Shown piece by piece: positions 23,890-32,110 of a DNA stretch of 64,000 bases; positions within the stretch are counted from its first letter, which is position 1; every line of letters begins with the position of its first letter. The stretch spans positions 41,146 to 105,145 of the forward strand of contig ML976714.1 of the NCBI GenBank assembly GCA_010015655.1, read 5' to 3'. The notes beneath the pieces are model-generated. The model saw only the letters and a list, made by a program, of their open reading frames with translations, searched no databases and was not told the DNA's origin. The stretch is from Bimuria novae-zelandiae CBS 107.79. Its lineage: Eukaryota; Ascomycota; Dothideomycetes; Pleosporales; Didymosphaeriaceae. Position numbers and translations under genes: made by a program.

Positions 23890-24357
23890 CTAAGACTCGT
23901 ATCCTTCACCAGCCTCCTCAATGATCGGACCCACGGCAACAGTACGCTTGCTCTCGTAGCCCTCGCCAGCCTCCTCAATGATAGGGCCAACAGCGACCGC
24001 GCGTTTGCTCTCGTAGCCCTCGCCAGCTTCTTCGATAATGGGACCGACTGCTACTGCACGCTTGCTCTCATAACCCTCACCGGCTTCCTCGATGATTGGG
24101 CCAACAGCAACAGCACGCTTGCTCTCATAGCCCTCACCGGCTTCCTCGATGATTGGGCCAACAGCAACAGCACGCTTGCTCTCATAACCCTCACCGGCTT
24201 CCTCGATGATTGGGCCAACAGCAACAGCACGCTTGCTCTCATAACCTTCACCAGCTTCTTCAATGATAGGACCGACGGCGACGGCCCTGCCCTGGACTGG
24301 GAGGGCATAGGACTGCAAAGCCATGCAGCTGAAAAGAAGGATTGCGAAGTTCTTCAT
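23890..24357 (-). CDS. Secreted RiPP precursor with seven Kex2-delimited core peptides
   Basis: The frame encodes 155 residues. A signal peptide (residues 1-19, MKNFAILLFSCMALQSYA) and a short LPVQGR linker are followed by seven near-identical units: six of AVAVGPIIEEAGEGYESKR, then a seventh starting TVAV and ending in YES at the stop codon. Six units end in KR, the Kex2 site, and the linker ends in GR. This is the layout of dikaritin and epichloecyclin precursors (ustiloxin UstA, phomopsin PhomA, GigA). The released peptide would be a 17-mer with one Tyr near its end and four Glu. The neighbours are four UstYa-like genes. At the DNA level units 2-4 are almost identical while units 1, 5, 6 and 7 differ mainly at synonymous positions. 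An alternative reading as a Kex2-processed repeat pheromone-like or surface peptide cannot be excluded, but the UstYa context favours a RiPP. Confidence 0.9.
   Translation of the reverse strand: MKNFAILLFSCMALQSYALPVQGRAVAVGPIIEEAGEGYESKRAVAVGPIIEEAGEGYESKRAVAVGPIIEEAGEGYESKRAVAVGPIIEEAGEGYESKRAVAVGPIIEEAGEGYESKRAVAVGPIIEEAGEGYESKRTVAVGPIIEEAGEGYES
23893..24285 (-). repeat. Seven 57-bp tandem coding repeats
   Basis: The period is 57 bp (19 codons). The last unit lacks the KR codons. The central three units differ at a single synonymous site, and the outer ones have many third-position changes. Confidence 0.95.
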
Positions 24358-25369
24358 GATGATGTGAAGATTCTCAAATGATAGAAGGAGAAATTTTTGT
24401 TAACGATGAACGAATGCTGATACAAGACGTTGTTGTGTCGCAAGGTTATGAAGAAAGCAGGTTAGGAAGATTCCACGTTACTTTAGTAGAAATTCATCAC
24501 CGGAGGCGGTACCGGAGATAGCATCGTCCGACTGACTCAGTGATCTTGCGAAAGTCTTTTCAAGTGGCTTGCCTGTCTGGGTCGCTGCATGCACACCGAG
24601 CAACATGCTTGCGTGGCGGATCCATTCCGGACGCGTGCGTGTCGCCGGCACTAGACGGAGTGCCGCCATTCAGTTACTGTGGGGCCAGTATGTCTTAGAT
24701 CATCACTGTGGGTCTGTGGACTGGTTGAAAATTAACAGTTAACAGAAGTGGAAGGTAAAATGGTATATCCTTGCTTTCCCGCATGCTCAACGCTAACCTA
24801 TGACCTTGGTCGTCTGTACGATCCTTCAGCTATCAGCCGTGGCTAAGCACGGTCTCACCAGCACATAGGGTGTATCTTCGAAGCGGTGAATCATACATTT
24901 ACATCGTATATTGTCGGCCTCACCGTTGGGTCGATGCTTCCCATGGGGAAAGATCGACGCAACCAATCAATGTTCCCACTCCTCGGTCCTCACTACATGG
25001 TCATTCATACACTAAGTGCCGTCCTTCGGCCGACCATAGGTTGCCCATCCATGCAACCTCGTCACACTAACAATTGCCGTGTGACTGAGCTAACAATTTC
25101 TATCTCTCAGCTGCGGCTCAATTGAGGCCAGATCTTTCCTGTACAGCCGGATCGACTATCGCTAGAAAAGTCGCACGCTGACAACGAATGATTGAAGGTT
25201 TACAGATTTCAACCACTTTGATGCAATTCATGATGTAGAAGTTGGCGGCACTTTGCTTTTAGCTACATAACGAAGGAGAACCAAACATGATATGGCATTG
25301 TACTCTATGGTAAATACAACACATGATGGCCAATCTGGTGGCCTCGCAGTTTATACTTGCTCCGATTTC
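24358..25369. other. Precursor promoter and spacer, no supported gene
   Basis: The part next to 24357 is the precursor leader and promoter. Short frames (for example 24478-24669 minus) have no support. Confidence 0.5.
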
Positions 25370-26163
25370 TCACAAGAATGGCTTGATACAATATGAAACG
25401 TCCGAAGGGGATTGTGTAGTCGTGTTCTTGCCGTACCTGATCTCGGTCGGCCACTGCATGATGAGCTTCGTGCAGTGGACAGTATGGCCATAACTGAAAA
25501 CGTCGTCGTCGATTTGTCGGTGCTCGATAATAGCCATATGGAGCCTGCGGAATTGGTACAGGCAATGGATGATATGGAAGTCGTAGAGCGGATATAACCT
25601 GTCGTAGTCGCCCGAAAGAGCTACCTCTACAGGAACGAGATCAGTGTGTTCCGGATCGCGGTACCACTTGAAGTCTACTTCTTTCAAGAATTGTTCGAGC
25701 ACGTCTGCATGAAAGCATTCGTCTGGATACCAGCTGCCGAGTACATAAGTCAGGAAGGTCATATTTCGAGGCAGGATGATGCTTACCGAGAGGCCATCAG
25801 ATCATATCGACAGCCATTGGCCTTTGCTTCGTGGCGGTCTTCACCGCATACAGGGTCTTCCGCGACAGGTTGCTGAACGATGCCGTAGAACTCGTTGATG
25901 TCTTTGGCCCCCTCGTACAAAGCCTTCTCGCGAGCTTTTTGTACAGCTGTCGAGATTGCGTTCCCTACGGGTAGGGAGATGGTACTGAGCAGTATTCCAA
26001 TCATTATCCCACCAAGAAACATCGGTAGGTAGTGTGTTGAGAACCACCGTCTGGGGAGGATTGTTTTCGCTTCTTTACTGTGCCATTGTGGTCTCTCAAC
26101 ACCGATCTCATCTTCCAGCTCCGCTGAGCTCGTCAATTGACTGTATTGGGCTTTGGGCGTCAT
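25370..26163 (-). CDS. UstYa-like membrane oxidase B (GC-[YF]D / WxPxxC subtype)
   Basis: Two exons (26163-25787 and 25733-25370) separated by a 53-bp GTAAGC...CAG intron give 246 residues, joining at LMASR|WYPDEC. A cytoplasmic N terminus of about 45 residues precedes one membrane helix (about 47-68, YLPMFLGGIMIGILLSTISL). The lumenal part has CGEDRHEAKANGCRYD, then WYPDEC, and two HxxHC motifs: FHIIHCLYQFRRLH and YGHTVHC. The paired HxxHC motifs place it with UstYa-like proteins. The extra GC[RK][YF]D...WxPxxC block is shared with gene C at 27158 but not with classical UstYa. The C-terminal 20 residues after KLIMQ may contain an unrecognised intron. It is probably a second tailoring oxidase of the same pathway. 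Confidence 0.82.
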
Positions 26164-27157
26164 TGAAAGTCAAGTATGAACGCAACTCAAATCGAAATGA
26201 GAGTGTTGTGGAACTGCGGAAAATGAAGGTGACAGCTTCGTGAAGTCAGAAGTGCAGTGGGCGGACTATGCTCCCCGAAAGAATGCCACCATAGTAGCTG
26301 ACCGCAAAGTCGGCCCGCTACTGCTATTTTGATCAAGGATGCATCTTGATCACGAGCGAATTGGACGCGATGATGATACAGGTATCTGCGACAGACATGG
26401 ATTGATTCCCACCGTGCAACCTTGGAAGTGTCTGCAAACCGGAGGACACATGACCGCACGCACCACAACCGACGGCGCTCATCAGACCGCCTTACCTAGG
26501 TAAATACAGGGATGCAAGCTTTTAGTTCTTTGAGGGTCTCGTGAGCCATAATCATACTGAGGCAAATTCACGACCAATTGGAGCCCACTTGCACTAGTAT
26601 CGTATAGGCTTGGGTTCAAGTGCTGGTGTAAGAATGCTACGATGCTTGCAGCTAAAGCTTATCTCAGTAAGCAATTTGTAGATGGGTCTTTTGGACCCCA
26701 GTGGCGCTTATTATCCCTGCGATTGGTACTGTACGTGATCCGCGCTTGAGATCAACCTAAAATGTGGGGCTAAAACCACCAAAGGTACCCTAAGTGGCAT
26801 GAAAACCGCACCGAACGAAGCATGCGTGTATCTTAGACCCGGCGCATGGTACTCTGTGCCGCCCACCCCGTCGATGTGCCGGGCTCAGAACAAAGTCACG
26901 AACTAGGAGGTCTCATGCATGGAGATGCTGCGTGCTTAGGGGAGGCCACCGAAAAATATCATAGGTATCGGCGAACAAAATCAGCGGTGAGCTAACATAG
27001 GCATCTGATTCCTCGGGGCTTCCGGAGATCTACAATCTTCGATTCGCTCAGCACATTTTCCCTCTGCTCCTTGTCAGTTCTGCTTCCTCGAGGAAGTGGA
27101 CATGCCCCAAAAATTTCGAACATCATTTGCTAAACACACACTTTGCGACCGCAGACC
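26164..27157. other. Divergent promoter region between oxidases B and C
   Basis: About 1 kb between two divergently transcribed UstYa-like genes, so both promoters probably lie here. A TTACCTAGGTAA palindrome occurs at about 26493-26504. No coding sequence was found. Confidence 0.5.
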
Positions 27158-27978
27158 ATGAACAGCATGTACACATTGTAAGTAGCAATCGATTATATAT
27201 ACACTCGATAGCTAACTACACCCTCCCAGGCTTCGAGGTGAAGGATATGACGATGAAGAAGTCATTTCAGCAGCTGGTCCAAGTTCCGGCCCATGGCAGA
27301 AATTTGCGCACTGGCGATATACGAAAGCTCCTGCAGGCACGAAGCAAGCCCATCGGTATATGAGCCTCCTACGGAATTTCCTTCTCTATGCCTTTGCGCT
27401 TTGGGGATTTGTCAATGCAATTCACCAATTGCTCGTCGTCTACCAGAGGCACGAAAAGTCCTTCGGTGTCTCACGTAGCCGACTTGAAGGGTGTGACTGT
27501 GGAGAGTCGGTCGCGGAAGCAGAATCGCTCGGGTGCAAGTTCGATGCGCTGTCGATGGCCTGGTTGCCAGAGCATTGCAGAGACGATGCGCTTACAGCTG
27601 AGTTTGACACAACTGGAAAAGGTGAGACACTTTCCAGAAGACTCACTCATTTATACAAGCTAAAATTTGCGTCCAGGACCAAACGGAACTTGGCTCTACT
27701 ATGCGGACACCGAACATACCATTGAAGTCAACGTAGCTGAAGTCGCAGCAATGGGAGACGATTCGTCCAAGCGCGTGCACATGGACAAAGACTGGCACCA
27801 AACACACTGCCTATTCTATTGGTTAAAGCTACATCGCACGAGATTGAATGGGAAGATTATCGAGCCGAGGTCGGACACGGAGGCCCACATAAGGCATTGC
27901 GGTATGGTCTTCCGAGAGCCAGGCTATGGAACGATTTCAGGTGTCGCTCTGAATACCAACGAAGCTGTGGAGGAATAG
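27158..27978 (+). CDS. UstYa-like membrane oxidase C (GC-[YF]D / WxPxxC subtype)
   Basis: Three exons (27158-27177, 27230-27621, 27677-27978) give 237 residues. The first exon is only 20 nt and is joined through a 52-bp intron with GTAAGT, GCTAAC and CCCAG. Without it, the open frame would start at an internal ATG (27360) and lose the cytoplasmic part (GYDDEEVISAAG to the W-rich segment). The membrane helix is at about 74-95. The lumenal domain has GCDCGESVAEAESLGCKFD, AWLPEHC, then WHQTHCLFYWLKLH and AHIRHC, the paired HxxHC motifs. The domain order matches gene B, so B and C are probably paralogues. The catalytic role is inferred from UstYa proteins. Confidence 0.82.
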
Positions 27979-29411
27979 TTTCAGCGCTAGATTACATCTG
28001 TTAAGGATTGATCATGACACTGCTCAGTGAATCGAGAAAATTTGCAGTGAATTGGGTAGTCGATCCTGTGGTCTGTGATACGAACCAAGCAAGGAATTCA
28101 AACTAAAAGCTGATACCACCGAAGCCGTTACAAGCAGTATACGATATTTCAGCTTAGAGCGTACAGGGATCGTGACGTCCGGTGGCCCGGCGCCCTAGCG
28201 GCCGCTCGCAAGTGAAAGAAGGATTTAGAACGGACTATAGAAAAAGGCACTTTAGTGTGCACACTCTTTAGAGCGGTTACTAAGTCGCGGGCTAGCGGAC
28301 GTGACAACCCCTGTAAGATGTGCAGGATGCGCTTCACCATATGTACTGAGGGATAGACAAAACGCCGAGACCACCGTAGCCATAACAAGCAAATTACGAC
28401 ATTTTAGCTTAAAGCGTAAGATGTGCATGATGCGACCTGTGCATATGCACTTGCACACACCAACCTTGACTACCTAAGTATACTGCGTTTGTACTATCTA
28501 CCATAGGTATTCGGGAGAGACCCGCGTTCACACGCTTGTTGAAGTAAGGCAATGATCCGTGTTTCCAAATCCTCACAGACTAGTAAATGATGACTAACTA
28601 TTAACCTACCTAAGGTAGATTAAAGGCCTGCATCATTTCAGCCGTACTCTCAGCTACTGCTCTAGGTCCTAATTATACACGAGTACACTAAGCCGGCGAG
28701 AACGGCTAGGCCTTTCCAGCTGAGTAAGGTACCATTTGCTCCATTAGTTGCGGCTGCATGTCTGCGGTAGCACAGTTGAGATGCTGATGATATCCCTACC
28801 ATAGGTACCTGAGGTAGCTTCAATTTCAAGTTTTCGTGGGTAGCATCAGGTGCAGCCTAGCCAACCACATGTGCACCGAGTTCGGTTTATTTCTTCGCAA
28901 GGGTCACCAACGGTTAAGCGAGGGTAAACTTTGCCATTATCCCTGCTCAGTGTAAATAAGCTTTACTCCAAGCACCAACGATAAAAGAAAACGCATCCAC
29001 AATGCGGGGGCGCTTTCGTATCGATAAGTGGATTGTTGGGGTAATATGTTGCCGGACATGGTACTTCGTAATGCTCACATAATGTAGACGATGTCGGTGA
29101 AGTGTGGGGGAAGGATGCAGGCTAGCAAATCGTGAGCGCAGAAGACACGACAGAAGACGCGGCAGGAACAGCAAGGGCAGATCTGCATGAGTGTCACTGC
29201 GGTGCATGTAGAACGCGGCATTTTTTTTCTTTTCAAATACCGAGCTTTCGCAGTTCAATCCGGACCGACTCCGGTCTTCGTAAATTACATGACAAACATA
29301 CTGACGTTACAATCATGGTAGAGCAGCATACCCGCCTTGCAAACAAATCAATACTCTTGTTCACTCATCTGTTCAACTGCTCGAGCGACCCGAGCGACCC
29401 GAGCATACGCA
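27979..29411. other. AT-leaning intergenic region with degenerate repeats, no gene
   Basis: Nothing coding is recognisable. It contains an imperfect repeat cluster (listed next) and several CCTA(A/G)GTA-like palindromes around 28470-28810. Confidence 0.45.
28105..28434. repeat. Degenerate direct repeats
   Basis: Copy A (28105-28167) and copy B (28359-28420) can be aligned over about 60 bp with roughly three-quarters identity, including ACCACCG(A/T)AGCC, TACGA(T/C)A and AGCTTA(G/A)AGCG. A shorter motif, GTAAGATGTGCA(G/T)GATGCG, occurs at 28313-28331 and 28416-28434. This looks like the remains of an old repetitive element. Confidence 0.6.
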
Positions 29412-30603
29412 ATGGAGAACAGAACCTCGACGGATCACTACGACGGCGAGAAACAGGCAAACGAGCAATGCACTGTCCGCATTATATCATCTACTTCTCC
29501 ATATCTGCGAAACGGACCGAGTGATGTGAGAGATGTTCTGTATACCAGCTGCATCACATTCGGTGGCTGCAGAACCCTTCTTCAAATAGATGGCGAACCT
29601 TTCATCCTCTGGACCCAAGAAGTCTTTGAATCGGCATCCTGGACCTTTGACGAAGCGCATGCATACCTCGAGCGTCATTTACTGCAACAGACACCTCACG
29701 TCGCGGTTCTCCTATGCAGCTTCCACGATCCTTCTGAGGAGAAGACATCGAGGGACAAGACAATTTTAATCTCCGCGTTAAGCCTCAAAGCCGAAACGGC
29801 AAAATCTGTCCCGATATCCTACCAAGACCGCCAGACGCTTGAAGAGAACCTATTCGATTATGCCAATCATGAGGCTCTCCGCTCTACAAATTCTCGAGGA
29901 ATCTTCACCTACATCAAGAGGAACCTCGCCTTTGTTGTCGCTGCCATAATTCTTCTTCTGATGGGAATCGCACTCGCAGCAACACTCCACCGCGCCAGCC
30001 CTGACCCCAACGTCTGGCTATCGTGGGATCTTCCCAAAGACAGCAAAGGCCCCAAGAACCAGCTTCAATTCACGTGGCCACACCCCAACTTCACCACCTG
30101 GAGCGCCGAAAGCGGCCGCAACATCGACGACTTCTATCTCCGCCGTAAGTTCGCCGCGCCGCTTCTTCCTACCTTTGAAGGTACACATGACACTAACCCT
30201 CTTTCTCCTTCCAGTCGACGACCAAACCCTCATCCCCACCGCCTCCGTCGACGCCTCCGAGCTGCAATACCAATCCTGGTACGCAACCCACTACCCCTGG
30301 TTCGCCACGCTCGGGGACTCACGCGCCTACCTCAATTCGACCTACTGGCGCTCCCCGCGCAGCCTTCCTTTGAAAATAGACCACGAGTTCCACGTCGCGC
30401 ACTGCGTGCTCACCATGAAGCGGTACTGGAAGGCGCGCGAGTCGGGGCGCCACGTGTGTCCGCGGGACATTGACCACGGGCACATAAGCCACTGTTTTGG
30501 GGTGCTGGAGAGCTATGCTTTTAGTGGGTTTGAGACGCAGCATCGGATGGATCCGCAGGTGAATGGGACGGAGCTGATGTGGATTGTGAATGCGTGTTTT
30601 TAG
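29412..30603 (+). CDS. UstYa-like membrane protein D with long N-terminal extension
   Basis: Two exons (29412-30144 and 30215-30603) joined by a 70-bp GTAAGT...ACTAAC...CCAG intron give 373 residues. The only membrane helix is at about 181-203 (NLAFVVAAIILLLMGIALAA), so some 180 residues precede it. That is far longer than the 40-70 residue cytoplasmic tail of other family members, and I recognise no domain in it. After the helix comes a W-rich lumenal segment and the paired motifs FHVAHCVLTMKRYW and HGHISHC. The GC[RK][YF]D/WxPxxC block of genes B and C is absent. The extension might be a separate gene or contain an unseen intron. It closes the right side of the cluster and runs convergent with the PEBP gene. 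Confidence 0.75.
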
Positions 30604-30783
30604 CTTCCCCGAACACGTTCCTATATGTTTAAAATCTTCCAACATGTTGAGTGGAGTTGTGTTATATCCATTCGAATATAATTCTATCGCATCAGGAAAC
30701 ATCGCTGGAGAACAAGCGTGTCAATACTTTGCATACTATATTTATCACCTACGTACCACAGAGGCTAACCTCCCCCTCACAGC

Positions 30784-31529
30784 TCATCCTTCCACCCACC
30801 CATCCCCCGCCCCCAACATCCAATTCACCCCCACCAACTCCAACCCCCATTTCCCGACCCACTCCTTCGCAGGAAAGCTCCTGCGCTCCACAAACTCTTC
30901 CCCACCCACGTCCCCCTTCTCCAACTTCTTCATCCCCTCCGGCTCGCGGTAGAGCAGGAAGTGGTACCTGTGCGGCTTAGAGTCATCTTTTGGGCCTGGG
31001 GCAAGGTACTGCGTTAGCGTTTTGCCGCTTTGGACGTTGGGCGAGGAGGCTGGGATCGAGGACACGACCCAGTGGCGCCAGTAGGCGAATTTAGGGTCGT
31101 CGGGGGTCGGTGCGTCCGGGTCGATCATGAGGAAGGTGTAGGTTATTGAGGAAGGGGTGTTGGGCTGGTGGGTTGGGTTGGGTTAGTCACGTGTGAGGAT
31201 ATATGTATATGTACAACGTTGAAGGAAGACATGTTGTTGTCATAACCGTAGAAAGTAGAGGATTAAATACGCACCTCAGGAGTGAACGACACACTAGGCA
31301 CATCTTTAACCTCGCTCACGCGCAACAAATTCCCCGCAACCACCGGCTTCTCGCCGAACGAGACCGAAAGCTCAACCGACGGCTTGAACGTCTCGGGGAT
31401 AACTGGTGAAGGCAGCAGACCAGTCTTTGAGAGAGAAGCGAGGAGGGCCGAGGATTCGATGTTGGCTGCCATCTTGTTCGAAATACTGATCTTGAGTGGT
31501 GTGAAAGAGTGAAAGTTTACAGTTGTCAT
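30784..31529 (-). CDS. Phosphatidylethanolamine-binding protein (PEBP; TFS1-like)
   Basis: Two exons (31529-31275 and 31164-30784), joined through a 110-bp GTGCGT...GTGACTAAC...CCAG intron, give 211 residues. The PEBP signature is clear: YTFLMIDPDAPTPDDPKF, then WRHWVVSSIP, and PHRYHFLLYREP. Fungal members such as yeast TFS1 inhibit carboxypeptidase Y and bind phospholipid headgroups or Ras-GAP. The typical N terminus begins at MAANIESSALLASLS (Met20), so the first 19 residues may be an optional extension or a leader. It is convergent with the last RiPP-cluster gene, and there is no reason to link it to the pathway. Confidence 0.93.
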
Positions 31530-32110
31530 GAAAGGTGTTCGTGGGGTACTTCTTGGTGTTGAGCTAGACCGGACGGCTATTGGTGGAAGATCTGGACGCC
31601 AAGGACCATGTTTGGGGACTTGGACGAGGTCGTTCGACTCAACACTTTCTGCCGTTAGGAGACGCTCTGCGAAGGGTGCTCTGGATAGTAATGATCACCA
31701 GATGGCATTACGAACGATGAACACATGTATGAATGTACTACCCTCGGCATCAGATCATCGAACGTTTGCGGCAGGGTATGCAGACTAAGAGATGGCAAAA
31801 TATAATCACTCGAATGAATAAATATTGAATAGATGCAGTGTTGTAACAAGCCCAATATAGGGTCCAAACGCCGCTCTAATGCCTTCCAACATGCGCCTTC
31901 CTGTAATAACGCCAAAGCTATGCAACACCTATATACATTGCAAAGGAAATCACATCTACAGCTCGTGGTGCTGCGGGACATGAATGTACCAGCTTCTTGG
32001 GCCGGGCGCTACACCGAGCCACCAATTCCACAAGCGACCACCCTCAAAGATAATGATCTTCACGCTACGTTATGTATTAGTAATTGATAGTTCCAGAGTT
32101 GAATGTACAC
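31530..32110. other. Intergenic region, no supported gene
   Basis: Contains the PEBP promoter and the 3' flank of the ERO1 gene. Nothing else is recognisable. Confidence 0.5.

Noticed and set aside
24478..24669. 63-codon minus-strand frame upstream of the precursor
   Set aside because: Too short, no features. Lies in the likely promoter of the precursor gene.
27293..27478. Other open frames overlapping the first coding part of oxidase C (27127-27363 and 27293-27478)
   Set aside because: The spliced frame from 27158 through 27230 gives a continuous family-like protein, and these are alternative-frame shadows.
30784..31529. PEBP gene as a member of the RiPP cluster
   Set aside because: It is a housekeeping-type protein, convergent with the last oxidase, and PEBP proteins have no known role in such pathways.
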